Assembly: GCA_027475525.1 (NCBI GenBank)
Contig: JAMWFC010000027.1
Coordinates: 63,343-127,342 of the forward strand
From: Macrolepiota albuminosa
Lineage: Eukaryota; Basidiomycota; Agaricomycetes; Agaricales; Agaricaceae
DNA length: 64,000 nucleotides
Reading direction: 5' to 3'
The notes below the pieces were generated by a model, which made no database searches, was not told the DNA's origin, and worked only from the letters and a program-made list of their open reading frames with translations. This document shows, one piece after another, positions 12,909 to 25,235 of this stretch. Both the position numbers and the translations under genes were made by a program. Positions within the stretch are counted from its first letter, which is position 1. Each line of letters opens with the position of its first letter.

Positions 12909-14501
12909 ATGAAACTCTTTCCTTCCCTAGCAGTAACAATCCTGACCGCTGGCAATGTACTCAGTGCCACATATACTCAAACAGACAGTCATCAGGGCTC
13001 CAGCTTTCTCGATGCCTTTTCGTTCCAGGCAATATCTGATCCTACTCATGGACGCGTGTAAGTACTTTACATCCATTGTTTGGTATCACTCTTAATTCTG
13101 CCATGAATCACAGTAACTACGTCGATGCTGCTACCGCCGCAAGCGAGAACCTTACCTTCTCGTCGGGGGACCACTTCGTGCTTCGAGCTGACTATAAGAA
13201 GGTCCTCAGCTCCAGTGGGCCTGGGCGGGATTCAGTGCGCTTAGAGTCGAAAAAACAATATACAACTTCTGTAACAGTGTGAGTATCGGGCACTTGAGCC
13301 TCATTTAAGATATTCTGGAAATCAATACGATCTTTTCTGACGAGTGACATAGATTCAATGTACGACATATGCCACGAGGTTGTGGGTACGTGATTCCTCC
13401 TTGACGCTTGAAGCAATCACGAAGTCAATAACGGCAGGACCTGGCCTGCTATATGGACAGTGGGTGCTGACTGGCCAAACCAGGTATGCCTACGAGTTTC
13501 TTCCATCATAGCGGTTTCGTACATCAATCTAAATATCAATTTTAGGGCGAGATAGATATTGTAGAAGGTGTGAACGACATGGGACCTAACGCAGCGACGC
13601 TGCATACTAATTCTGGTGAGAGCTATTTGGTTACCCACCCCGTGGTGGTTGATTTATCATTGACACCCACTCAACTACACTTTATCGAAAGGATGTACTA
13701 TGCCGTCGTCGCGTCAACAAACAGGGTTTGTTCAGGTCTCTTTTCTGTCCTTAGCAGGATTCTCATGCGTATTCTCTAGCACTTCCACAGGAACTAATTG
13801 TGATTCTGCGGCGACTAACAATGCTGGATGCGGTGTCAAATTTAGCGATTCACGAAGCTATGGCCCAGCTTTCGACAGCAATGGGGGTGGCTGGTCAGTT
13901 ATCTATTTTTGTTTCACAGGGTAATTTGCTGACACCACTATATCGAAGGTTTGCAATGGAACGAACGACATCGTTCATAAAGGTCTGGTTCTGGCCACGG
14001 ACCGCAACCGATGTTCCCTCCGACGTCAAGAACGGCGCCACTTCTGTGGACACAGATCACTGGGCATGTATCACCGCGGTTTGGTTGGCTTTTCCCTTTC
14101 TGATGGTTCCCAGGGTACCCCTGCCGCTTATTTTCCGAGTACCTCGTGTCCAATCGATAGTAAATTTGGTCCACATCATCTCATTATCAACTGTGAGCAC
14201 GAACAAAGTCACTTCTTTAATACTAAACTTTGTTGACGGGACTGCTTGTATCTGCAGTGACGTTCTGTGGGAGATAATTTCCCAAGCCATTTGAGTCCCT
14301 CTGATCAAAATTCTAGGTGGAGATTGGGCTGGGAGCTCCTCTGTCTACGCCGCGTCGGGGTGTCCCTCAACTTGCGTCGGTAAGTCCTTAAGCAATTACA
14401 ATGTGACCGATCTCATTGCCGATCAAGATTATGTGAATAACAACCCGTCTGCTTTCGTCGATGCATACTTTGACTTCCAGTGGCTCAAGATATACGGCTA
14501 G
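12909..14501 (+). CDS. Secreted glycoside hydrolase family 16 beta-glucanase, copy 1 (12 exons, 316 aa)
   Basis: Exons: 12909..13057, 13114..13278, 13353..13385, 13438..13483, 13546..13615, 13692..13725, 13780..13893, 13949..14063, 14114..14192, 14258..14266, 14317..14379, 14428..14501 (317 codons). A signal peptide (MKLFPSLAVTILTAGNVLSA) precedes a single GH16 domain. The GH16 catalytic signature ExDxxE is GEIDIVEGVND, with Glu133 as nucleophile and Glu138 as acid/base. WPAIWTVG just before it is also typical. GH16 enzymes of this fungal subgroup hydrolyse or remodel beta-1,3(4)-glucans outside the cell; the exact substrate cannot be told. Exon 10 is only 9 nt. The intron after exon 8 has a GC donor (TGG|GCATGT) where its neighbour copy has GT. 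It is a tandem paralogue of the gene at 15.8-17.4 kb. Confidence 0.9.
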
Positions 14502-15795
14502 TTCATATCTTCCGCTTGCGTGCCTTTCTACCGATTGCGATTCTTCCAGCTTAAACGTTCGCATTGTATCAACAATAGTGTTCGCTGTCATCTGGGATTT
14601 CCCACATACATGTTATGTTTAAACACCTTGAAACAACAGATTTTACGCCGCGGCGTCAGGTATTGTTATTGTACTCGAGTTTCAGATGTCGCGAATTGTG
14701 AAGGGACAGAAAAGATGCACAAATAAAACAACAATCTCTGTAAGAGCTGTGTTTTTTCTCTGGACTTCAGGAAATAGCAAATGGCTCTTGGTCTAATGGC
14801 AGGGTTACATTACAGATCATATGTTTTTCACTCCGATGGATGCGGATGTGGTGGCGCGAGTCACGCTTTCGGAAAGCGCCGAATCACTCACTACTTTGAC
14901 TTTGTTCCGCTTTCGGGAACGGGAGACTAGGGCCTGAGACATCCTTCTGTGACAATCACCGCGTGAATCCACAGCCTGACACGTTCTGAAACAAGGAATT
15001 GCAGTACTCATGTCCGCATCGAGCACCTCGTGCCCATTGTCGGTCCGAAACCGATTCGAAGCTACCTGTGTTGAAGCGTATTGGACCTCTGACTTGTCAT
15101 GCGCAGAATCTGGTAGTCGATCTATGAGTCAACAAGCACGCTGCTGCCTTCATTATCGGACATCCTCATCGACTTTTCCGGCTTCCTTTCATCTAAGAGT
15201 TGCACTATCACCCACTCAACGAGTTAAATAGACTGGCCTGAAGACTGGTCTGATAAGTAGAGATTTCGGGCAAATTCTGATCATGTATTATAGATATGCA
15301 GCATCTCGGGACTTTCTGGTGTGTCATTACGCCTGTGCTGAAACCCTTCCAACTGCATGTTTGAGCTTCTCTTTGTTTTTGCGTCCCGTGGACACACCAT
15401 AACCAGATTTGGAATGATCCATTCTACATGCGAGGACCTCCCGAATCTTCACATGGCCGACTGCGTTTCCTGAAATGGAAACGATTTGGCCTGTCTGACT
15501 TTTATTGATGCTTAGGAACGCCACATCGTGATATCCTATATGTCGTTTCTCAGTGAAACCTCTGACAATCCTTTTCTCGACTTCAAACAAGCGTGACACG
15601 ATGAAGTCCTCTTCCCACATCTGGAGCCTTGTCATTAATGGTCAAATGATCAAACTGGAACCACTTTGCTATGTCTTCTCGGTTTCACTGGCCCGCGTCC
15701 ATGCTCACTGCTAATGCTATAAATGATATGATGCGGCAACCTTGGAGAACATCTGACGCAAGTCCAGCTCAACGCTGTCCCAGCACTTACCTGCA
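14502..15795. other. Spacer between the two GH16 genes
   Basis: No confident gene. A minus-strand frame at 15327-15635 (102 codons, containing EEDFIVSRLFEVEKRIVRG) has protein-like composition but no recognised family and no clear splice partners. It might be a fragment of a decayed gene. Confidence 0.35.
15718..15724 (+). promoter_or_regulatory. Candidate TATA box of GH16 copy 2
   Basis: TATAAAT lies 72 bp upstream of the ATG at 15796. The position fits a core promoter with a short leader. Assigned on sequence and spacing only. Confidence 0.4.
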
Positions 15796-17402
15796 ATGAC
15801 TCGCATCTTATTCCTTGTCAATATTCTTCTCATCGCTGGCACTGCGTTTGGTGCGAGGTATCACCGGACGGAAAATATCCAAGGGGCCGGGTTTCTTCAA
15901 TCATTTTTTCACCAAGCCATACCCGACCCTACCATGGGACGTGTGTACGTCGAATCGTCGCAAAGTATCACCAAATCACTGCTGATCGCTCGATCTCTTG
16001 CAGAAACTACGTTGATGCCGCTACTGCTCAACTCCAAAACCTCACTTTTGCCTCGGGAGATCATTTTGTGCTCAGATCTGATTTCAAGAAGAAGCTCACT
16101 CCCGGAGGGCTTGGTCGGGATTCAGTGCGCTTGATGTCGAACAATCAGTATTCGACGTCTGTGATTGTGTAGGTGCTGGAGTTGTAGTGATTCGAACCTC
16201 CATGGCTTTCGTGGTGATACTAACATGGATGATACATTAATGTAGATTTAATGTTCGACATATGCCGCAAGGCTGTGGGTACGCGACATTCTTAGAGACC
16301 ACCCACAGATAGATAAATGATGTCGACATTAATCTAGAACATGGCCGGCACTCTGGACTGTGGGGTACGACTGGCCCAACCAGGTCAGACTCGTTTAATT
16401 ATTTTGACGGTGGTTTATGATTTACTTACGCGTATTTCTAGGGTGAAATCGATATATTAGAAGGTGTCAATGATCAGACACCTAATCAAGCGACGCTGCA
16501 CACTGGTAACGGCGGTGAGATTTCTGCCGTACATTTATCAGATGAATGGCTGACATAGGTATTCTTCGCCTTTTGAACTAAAAGATTGTACGATGGCGCC
16601 TTTCCGCCCTCAAACAGGGTTAGTTATTCCCTCGCAATGAAAGTTTTCTCAGCTGAAAGCATTGTTGATCTTGTAGGATGGCAAAGGACAACAATTGTGA
16701 CTCTCAACAGACCAACAATCTTGGCTGCAGCGTCAAGTTGAGTGATCAACGAAGTTATGGTCCGCAATTCAATGCAAACGGGGGCGGATGGTAGGCGATT
16801 TTTCTGATTTCTACATGTTCAGTAACGTCACTGGTGCTCTATAATTGTTGGAAACAGGTATGCAATGGAACGTACACCGTCGTTCATCAAGGTTTGGTTT
16901 TGGCCGAGGTCGGCATCCAATGTACCCATGGATGTGAGGAATGGCGCTAGCTCGGTGAACACCAATCGTTGGGTATGCTCCAGGTCTTAAGCTGCTCTGT
17001 ATATGCATTAATTTTCTCCTAGGGCACACCCTCGGCTTACTTCCCAGATACTTCATGCGCAATCAGAAGTAAATTTGGGCCACACCATATCATCATCAAC
17101 TGTGAGTTTATAATAAACACTTATCCGGATTGTCTTATAATAACCTGCTTGCTCTTAGTGACGTTCTGTAAGTCATCTCCTTTTGAGTCCATAGAAACTC
17201 ACCAAAAATGATAAGGTGGTGTCTGGGCTGGCGATTCCTCCGTATATGCTGCATCAGGGTGTCCTTCCACTTGCGAAGGTAAGCGCCTCCATTTTAGTGT
17301 CCGAGGTTTAAGTTCATTAGCAAAAAAGACTACGTGAACAACAACCCTTCTGCCTTCGCCAATGCCTACTTCGACTTCCAATGGCTCAACATATATGAGT
17401 AA
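15796..17402 (+). CDS. Secreted glycoside hydrolase family 16 beta-glucanase, copy 2 (12 exons, 317 aa)
   Basis: Exons: 15796..15944, 16004..16168, 16246..16278, 16338..16383, 16442..16514, 16585..16618, 16677..16790, 16858..16972, 17023..17101, 17159..17167, 17216..17278, 17329..17402 (318 codons). Exon lengths equal those of copy 1 except exon 5, which has one extra codon. The signal peptide is MTRILFLVNILLIAGTAFGA. Catalytic residues are Glu133 and Glu138 in GEIDILEGVND. Conserved cysteines (GCG, NNCDS, TSCAI, CPSTC) match copy 1 and suggest shared disulfides. The 9-nt exon 10 (encoding the end of NLTF) is conserved. All introns here are GT..AG. The head-to-tail arrangement with identical introns indicates local gene duplication. 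The function is extracellular beta-glucan hydrolysis, with specificity unassigned. Confidence 0.92.
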
Positions 17403-17862
17403 TCGACTTGTTGCTATCAAATCTGCCCCGTCTCCAATTCCCACTGCGGCGCACATGTTACGAACAGAGATGCCAGCACGAAACAAATGATGGACTTGTC
17501 GTCCTTGTACCTGTGTATTATATATGTATCTTTGCCATGCAGAAGACGTTGTCGGGATTCTGCTCATTGATATCGCCTATTTGTCTAATATAAGAAACTT
17601 TCGAGGAAATCAAATCATGCTTCGAGGCTATGACCATGACGAACAGTAGACTGCGACGCTCCATGAGCATCAACTCCAGGTAATTTGACGACATGGTTCA
17701 ATCAAAAGATCGCGGCCTGTCAAATAAATTGTCGTGAGCAGTTTCTGCCCCAGGTTGCAACAACTTCGGTTGATCGTTTCACGTTGTTTGGTTGTATTAA
17801 CATCCGAAGTCATCAGCTTTGCAATTGTTGTGTGGAGTGGTTCTTCTCAAAAAGCCAAGGCT

Positions 17863-20800
17863 ATGGCTCGGTTTCGCGCTGATTTCAGCGACAGCAGCGA
17901 CGGCGACTCTTCGGAACCAGAAGTTCAACAGGAACTAGAACCCAGCGATGATGATAGTGAGAGCGGGGGCTCGTCTAGGTCGTCGAGCCCAACTTCGGAG
18001 ATGCATGAAGACGAGCTGTTGAAGTCGACGGCGCGACGTCGGAAGCATTCCGACCGAAATGCGCTTGTAGAGGGCGAGGATGGAGAAATAATCTATGCTC
18101 ACGAAATTGACGGGGACAAGAGTAGTCGCGCACCAAATCTACGCGTCTCTGAGGCATCCTCTTCATCGTCGCTCACGTCTCCGTCTAGAGCTCGAGGAGA
18201 TCCTACGCTCACCTCATGGGCGCAACACGTCGGCGTGGATGCTCAAAAAATGCATGTCATGCAGACATCACTGTTTCGCGTACCAGAGGAAGCTGCTGCA
18301 CTCAAGGCTTTAAACCAGTCACAACCAACTCGCCCAAGTTTACGCGCGCCACTCCAACCATTGAATCGCAAACACAGCAGAGATTCTGATGGAGATGCTC
18401 TTCGGCCAGACTTCCGAGAAGTACGTATTCATACTTCTCTATCGGTGGTGTGTCGAATAACCAAATTGGCAAGAGATCTTCCTTCGCTCACGACATTGAG
18501 CCACCTGTTCACCGGCCGTCAAGAAAATATGCACGTGTAGAAACCTCTGAATCTGTGGTCCAGGGGAATGAAGGGGCTTATTTTGATGCAGGTCTTGCGT
18601 TGGGCCGTTCATTCCGAGTGGGTTGGGGACCAGGTGGTACTCTTGTGCATCTTGGATCTCTCTGTAAGCCTACATCCAATCCGTACGTCTATTCCGATTT
18701 GAAAGTATTCTGGTTTGAAAGTACCTCCAACTAATGGATAACATAGTAAAACGTCGGCAAATTCGTCTGTTGTCACTCGAACCGTATTTCCTTTATATGC
18801 CGACGCCTCCACCGCATCCACACTCTGCGGGAAGCTTCTACAGCATCATCTAACTCACTCCCCAATAATGCCGGATGACGACGACGTTCCCTTTGCTGAC
18901 CCTGATCCAGAATCTCTCAATTTTTCATCCTTTGTGGGACTCTTTCCTGCAGCGGACAGATCCTATGAAGCCTCTGTATTCCGCCTAGGTCAAGCTCTCT
19001 TCGACGACATTGACCTTCATCTCGGACCTTCCGTTGGGACGGACATACGGAATAGGATTCGTGCTGTCCGCAGGAAGGCTGCACTCTCTACCTGGCTCGA
19101 AGATGCTGTATCGACAGTGGTCGAAGCCGAGCTTCGTGCTACCACTTCAGCGGACCCGCCAACTAAGATCTTCACCCTACTTACCGGCCATCAAACCGAA
19201 AAGGCCATTAATGAGGCCATTGACGGCGAATTTTGGAGACTCGCCACTCTAATATCTCAAGCCGGAGGAGACTCGGATTACCAGCAAGACTTAGAGCAAC
19301 AGATCGAGATTTGGCATGAGGAACGGATTGATGTTCACATAGATGAGAGCGTGCGGAGAGTATATGCACTCTTGGCTGGATTGGTAAATAAGCCAGTGAT
19401 AGGGTCACGAGGTGGTGGGTTGGAGAAGTGCTCTGATGTAGATGTCCTGAAGGGTCTGGACTGGAAACGCGCGTTTGGTCTGCACTTATGGTACTCGGAG
19501 CCTGTAAACGCACCCATAGCGCAAGTCTATCAGGTATTCAAACTCGTCGCGGAGAATCGGATACCGAGGCCGCCGCCATTATACTGCGAGATGAAGACGC
19601 CACTCTCAACGTCACCATGGAACCTTCCTTCAGTATCTTCTGCGACTGATGGTCTCTTTTCCTTGATTCGACTTCATGCCGAGCCCGCCTGTTCCCTCTC
19701 TCAAATTCTTACTCCTCTCTCATTTGGAACTTCGCCCGTGGACTACAGCCTCTCGTGGCACTTGTACATTATTCTTTCACGATGTATGCGAGCGCGCGAC
19801 TTCGCTGATCGCGGGGACCCAATCGGTCGTACGCGTCGTGTGGACGATGAAATCTCGGAGAGTGATGAGGATGATGGAATCAAACAGGAGGGACACAGTC
19901 CTAGTGCTGATTTGTTGACAAGCAGCTACGCTTTACAACTAGAAAGTCAGGGTCTGATTCAGGAGGCGTTGTTCGTGCTACTACATATTGAAGGATCTGT
20001 TGGGTAAGTGTGGATGGTTGTAGTGTTCCTGTCTAATCAATAGAACCTATTTTGGTCTCAACAGGCGAAAGAAGGCGATCAAGGATCTTTTGGCGCGATC
20101 TGCATGGAGACTAGATGATTGGATGTCGAGGGGTATCGAGGGAAGCTTAAAGATACCCAGGGTATGGCTATTAGAAGCAAAGGTGCGTTCTTCCCCACAT
20201 GTTTCTCCTCACGTTACATCAAACATTGTCCAGGCCAACTATGCACTTGATGATGGAGACATTTTTGAAGCGTACGAGCTTTTCCTGCAGGCGGAGCTTT
20301 ATGACGCTGCACATGACTTAGCTGTGGTAGAGCTCGCGCCAGATGCGATCCTTCGTCGAGACTTTGAGTTGCTGCAAAATCTATTTGCTGTCTTCGCCAA
20401 TCATCCAGTCAGTGGGTGGCATGTTCGCGGGAAGGTTAGTCTTTTCCACTCACCCGAACGACATGAAGATGTTGACCCTTTTACCCCTTCCCACCCTTAG
20501 ATTTTCTTGGATTATGTAAAAATCATGTTGTACTTGCCCGGACATGTGACAGAAGCGGACGCAGTCCCAGATGCAATACGAAATGCCCAATTTGACGACT
20601 TGATCAAGACCGTTCCAAGAATCATAGAGCTCCTACCCGATCTTTTTAGAGAAGGGTCGGATCCACGTCACAGGATTGCTTTAACTGAGATGGTTGCGGG
20701 ATTGGTGGGACAGGTGAAGAAGTATGCTCCAACTGTCTTGGTGAGTATCTCCACTTCTTTTTTTCCTGTGATTAATTAGGATTTGCACTTGCAGACGCAG

Positions 20801-20887
20801 ATTAATCCTACACTTATGGACGAGTCGACGCGTTTAGAGAGGATTCAATCGATGGCGTATACGAGGTTCTTTAACCAAATCAATTGA
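17863..20887 (+). CDS. Nup96/Nup145C-like nucleoporin (7 exons, 891 aa)
   Basis: Exons are 17863..18420, 18474..18682, 18747..20003, 20065..20182, 20234..20434, 20501..20740 and 20795..20887 (892 codons). The N-terminus is acidic and Ser-rich (FSDSSDGDSSEPEVQQELE, residues about 6-60) and leads to VGWGPGGTLVHLGSLC, typical of the start of the Nup96 domain. The large alpha-helical part contains LYDAAHDLAVVELAPDAILR and the solenoid-like segment LARSAWRLDDWM..LLEAK. Nup96 is a Y-complex scaffold subunit that contacts Sec13 in nuclear pores. In many eukaryotes it is cut from a Nup98-Nup96 precursor. Here the frame begins directly at Nup96: 17403-17862 upstream shows no FG repeats or autoproteolytic HFS motif, so a stand-alone gene is likely. 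ATG 17863 is preferred over an upstream in-frame ATG at 17734, whose 43 residues look like leader sequence. Confidence 0.82.
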
Positions 20888-22024
20888 TTGTTGTGACTCC
20901 GACATTACTTATCTTTCTTCTCTCTTTCCCTTACAGTACGTAGGTACTACTGTTTTTTCTATCTCTCACGTCGAATACAATCTTGTTCTGTGACGTGTGT
21001 TCCCTTACTATATAAGCAATTGTGACGCGGATACTCTCTTAAAGCGAAAGCAGTAGAAGTCTAAAGATGCTTGCTTGTTCCTATCATCACTTCTCTTTGA
21101 TACGATACCACCATGTACGCAGCCAGACAACTGGTATACACCAGCTCTGAATAGGATGAGTCGAGAATCGCGCATGAAGCTTCAGAACAAAGAAAGAAAA
21201 TCACAATACCAGATGCTTGGCGGATATACAAATATCTTCAATTCTTAGACTATAAGGTGCCTTGTCTATCCTCGTCTTTGGTTGTGGGTGACTAACGCCG
21301 TTAAAAGTAACCATAGAGGATGGGGGGGCCCTTGACCAGTAACCACCATGGTTGTAACGGCCGTGACCCCTTTAGCTATTCAACGTTCAACCCTTACTTT
21401 CCTTATCGTTATACCTTGTGATTACCGTCGCTTCTAGTTACCGGGACTATATAAACTAGGCTTGGTAAATGATAAACACCAAAAGCCACTGGTGCAAATA
21501 GATCCTTGCGATTTGGATTACACCCTCTCTCGATTGCGTGAAGACTCTAATCTCCACCGTCACCGACCGCTGTTCTCACGCCACACCGTCACAATGTCAC
21601 ACACTTCAAGTTTCCTTTGTCACCGTGGACCTACTTGGGACCTACCTGAACAATGGACACAGAGAGTATATATACGACATACATACTACAGAGCTATAAA
21701 GAAGGAAATATGTAATATATTGTATGCGCGCGCAGGCATACAAGATGATAAATGATGCGCCTTGAGAGGGACCCAAGGGTCTCAATGCAGTAGGGGCACG
21801 GCGGGTTGTTGGCAATAGAGTACGCAGTGAAAAGGCGAACCGTTTTGTTCCACCAAGTGTCTAGTCGTCCCTCACCACAGCTGTTATATCCTGACTTATC
21901 GTCATTGTCACCGGGCTGGAAATGGTCTTCCTCATCATAGACAAGACTCACAAGAGGAGTGATAAATGGGTTACAGATTTGTAGATATCGAAACTATTAT
22001 TGTCATAAAAAATAAAGTTCAAGA
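20888..22024. other. Intergenic segment, no gene supported
   Basis: A TATA-like ACTATATAAAC lies near 21448 and several short frames follow, but none has a motif. The segment around 21240-21760 could be a solo LTR; no flanking target duplication was found, so it is not called. Confidence 0.35.
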
Positions 22025-23057
22025 CTAAAGACGAGTGTAATGAAAATTCGGATGTGGAAAATGCGATTGTGTATACCCAGCAGGAGCCTGGGCTGCTTTG
22101 ATAGCTTTGTCGAAAGCCTGCAATTTGACAACAAGCCACGAAACCCATCCGACATCTAGAACTGACATTGCAGAGATTACGACACGAAAAGACATGATCG
22201 TCAGAGGAGATATTTTTCCAACTGAGGAGAGGGTGGGATCCAGCCCGTCACCCCAGACGGACAAAAACACGGCCACGAGCATGAATATGGCACCCCTGCA
22301 AAGAATTGGTAAATAATAGTGGACAGAACAGCGACTTACCAGGAGAGTGCGATAGCAGGGAGGCCAAGAATTGTCCAGGGCATATACAAACACGATTGGC
22401 GGTGGCGTTCAACGTTCTGTTCGCAAAAGAAAGTTAATAGAGGTTGTTGATAATCAAATGAAGAAAGATATGGTACCTGGTACCATATAACAGCAAAGTT
22501 TCCACTGTTGAAGCGTTTCTTGCTGAAATGGTACAGCAATATGACGGCCGATAACAGAGCAGGGACAAGACGTAGTATCGACATAAATACGAAAAAACGT
22601 GCGAGGGGGTCTCTACTTGTTCCAGGCATCTGAAGAAGCACTGAAAATCCCCTTTTAAGAATCAGAGAAGATGAGTACAGTCACTTGAGTAAAGCTTACA
22701 GGCGACCTACGTAAGGATTGTAAAACATGCATTCGTGATGTTCCTCCAGAGCTGACACCAATCACAGACGCAGATTGTCCAACCTGATTTGAGAGTGATG
22801 CTCTTTTGGATGTGTCGCGGGGCATGTGCGGACGACACAACGTCATTGTTTCCCCGAGCGCGGTGCCACAACGCGTCGTAAGTAGGAGATGGAACAGAGA
22901 TAGGTGAAATAGTTTCCTCGTCTTTGGACTCGTCTTCGAGGAAAACAATGCTCGAACAGTCGAGAAGCTCGTTCTGAGCTTGCGACGCGAAGTGGACTGG
23001 AATGTGGAGCAAAAGTAGGAGGCAGAGAAGATCTCGAACGAGAGCACGGAGTTTCAT
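22025..23057 (-). CDS. Secretory-pathway multi-pass membrane protein, unknown (5 exons, 282 aa)
   Basis: Read on the minus strand: exons 23057..22784, 22751..22700, 22651..22477, 22416..22340 and 22295..22025, 283 codons in total. A signal peptide or anchor (MKLRALVRDLLCLLLLLHIP) is followed by a hydrophilic segment. FYNPYVGRLGFSVLLQ and three likely membrane helices come next: around FVFMSILRLVPALLSAVILL, around MPWTILGLPAIALSW plus AIFMLVAVFLSVW, and around VISAMSVLDVGWVSWLVV. No family is recognised. Two points are uncertain. The first intron would be only 32 nt (22752..22783), so a frameshift is an alternative. The 60-nt intron 22417..22476 is also open in frame and could be coding. The last three exons are the best supported. 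Confidence 0.55.
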
Positions 23058-23356
23058 TGATGGAGGCCGTTTGGCAATTCCTTGCATGGTCAATATATAA
23101 TGCCATATAAATTTAGAGTGACAGTCATTGCATAGCTTTCCTCCATATTTGTGACTCCTTGCCGGCGGTGAAATACAAGACAATCACTGATTTGTTCATT
23201 CGAGTTTCAAGAAGCACAACCTGTCGTGATTTGCGTTGGCAGGAGAATCTGATCTACGACTGACTTTTGGGGATACAGGTAGGATGTGGATATATTTGCG
23301 TCTGGAGGGTTTCTGAGATTGTACTAGTACATGCTGTGAAAGGGTTTATTGATAGA

Positions 23357-23457
23357 CTGCTGAGCTAAGACGTGGGCCAGTGGGTAAGGCTGCTGAGCTA
23401 AGATGCGGGCCGGTGGGTCAGACTGCTGAGCTAAGATGCGGGCCGGCAGGCCAGATG
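23357..23457. repeat. Short tandem repeat, about 33 bp, three copies
   Basis: GCTGAGCTAAGA is repeated three times with GTGGGCC or GCGGGCC following at fixed distance. It marks the left edge of the transposon-rich region. Confidence 0.75.
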
Positions 23458-23949
23458 GACAGAGTCGTCAATATATAGCAGGTGTATTATGACTGAAGCG
23501 GTACTTAAAGGTTAGATAGTGAGTGATCCACATGAGGATGAAGCTGATCAGGTTGTGCACTTGAAAAGCTCATTTTAAAGTTTAAAATTTTATTCTACCT
23601 GCACACTGCCAGACCGGTACTGAGAGCCTATATGACAGTAGTAAAACACCTCAGTGTCTGTCGTAAATGAGAGAAACAACTAATATTTTCATACCTATAT
23701 GACAGTAGTAAAACTACATGCATGGTATCAGTAAAACTATAGTAAAGTAATAAATGGTGTATGCACTTACCATCTCAGTATCTGTTGTAATGAGAGAAAC
23801 AACTGAGATGGTAAATGCAATGTCTGCAAATCACGTGATCACAAAAGTAAACTGAAACAATCCAGGGAAACCCAGTTCAACACAACTCCATCAGTGACAA
23901 AGTGAATATGTGAATTGAAAGAAAGTAGGATGAGGGGACAATACCAAAA

Positions 23950-24619
23950 GCCTTCACAAATTTTTAGTGTAATTCCTTTTCTAGTGGTTTCGTTAATATA
24001 TCAGCAACTATATTAGTGGTGGAAATATGCAATGTTCAAAAAGAACTAGTTTGAAGATGTTCACAAATAAAGTGGTGTCATATATCTATATATTGTGATT
24101 GAGAGTTTGTTGAGTCTGAGTTTGCAATGTCTAGAGCACTTTAGTCCAAAGGATGTGGTAAAAAATAAATCAATAAAAGCCTTACACATGGCATGAGATA
24201 AAGACATGTACTTGGCCTTTGTGGAGGATAGAGCCACCATGTGTTGATATACTGAGGACCATGAAACAAGGCTAGAATATATAAAAAAAGGCATATCCTG
24301 AAACACTGTATCTTGTCATCAAATCAGAGGCCCAATCTGTGTCTACAGCTTCATAATTAGTAGAAAAAAGAAGAGAATCAGATGTAGGACAGGAGAAATT
24401 ATATTTGAGAGCATAGTTATGCATATTCAAAAGATAGCAGAGGACATGACTTGCAACAAGTGGGTGTTTGCAGGAAGCCTTCTCCAGTACCTCTTTCATG
24501 TAGGCTTCTGTCATCCTGGTGGACATTGAGCTTGCTGTGGCCTGTCTGGCCTCATTATTCCAGTTTAGGAGCATATATCCTCCAGCATATACTGACAGAG
24601 TCAATGACTCCTGAGACAC
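23950..24619 (-). pseudogene. Ty1/Copia reverse transcriptase-RNase H relic
   Basis: Read on the minus strand, residues matching the end of a Copia polyprotein are legible. TDWASDLMTRYSVSGYAFF corresponds to the RNase H DADWAGD...TS/VSGY region. It is followed, after stops and frame changes, by WSSVYQHMVALSSTKAKYMS, equivalent to the conserved VALSSTEAEYMAL. Upstream, SHVLCYLLNMHNYALKY equals the VLRYLKGT segment. Stops and shifts show it is dead. The rest of the polyprotein and the LTRs are not recognisable nearby. CpG loss explains several substitutions. The Copia assignment rests on these motifs. Confidence 0.8.
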
Positions 24620-25081
24620 CCAGAGTGCCTGTCAACTGCCTGACCTCATCAGGAGGCCCTTTGGATATTAGTCAGCTAGACTATTGAGGTCCTCCTGGCA
24701 GCTGCATAATTGGAGAAGCAGGCATTTTGTCCTGCGGCTGTTGCTAGCTCTCATGAAGCAAGCTCTCAGCTCTTCAGGCCTTATTTTCATTTCTAGAAAG
24801 GTTAGAATCTGACCTCAATCTCAAGTCTTGGGCCCTACCTGGCCCACACTAGATGTCTCTGCATCCTGAGTGTCTACTGGATCACCCCATAACGTCATAG
24901 GCATTACACCTACTGTCTGTAGTGACTATAGGTAAAGAGTTACTCATTGATCTTTTGTTTGAAATTTGCATGGTATGGCTGTGCAGGAAGCTCGAGAGGC
25001 CAATAGAGTTCTGTCAATGAACTCTGCAACTGATGTTGGATGCTAGGCAATAGATCCTAGCTAGTGAATTCAAAAAAATGC

Positions 25082-25235
25082 AATGAAGTTACAGATTGTG
25101 AGAGCTTAGATGTTCACACTGCACAGAATCAGACCAGTCCAGTCTATTGACTATGTAGAATGAAGTTACAGATTGTGAGAGCTTAGATGTTCACACTGCA
25201 CAGAATCAGACCAGTCCAGTCTATTGACTATGTAG
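25082..25235. repeat. Perfect 77-bp tandem duplication
   Basis: Copies start at 25082 and 25159 inside decayed transposon sequence. It has the same period as eleven other duplications in the window, so it is a probable assembly overlap. Confidence 0.9.

Noticed and set aside
15327..15635. 102-codon minus-strand frame between the GH16 genes
   Set aside because: Protein-like, but no motif, no supporting introns and no recognisable homology; kept only as a note in the spacer entry.
21240..21760. Possible solo LTR with TATA box
   Set aside because: No matching second LTR, no TG..CA ends and no target duplication could be identified.
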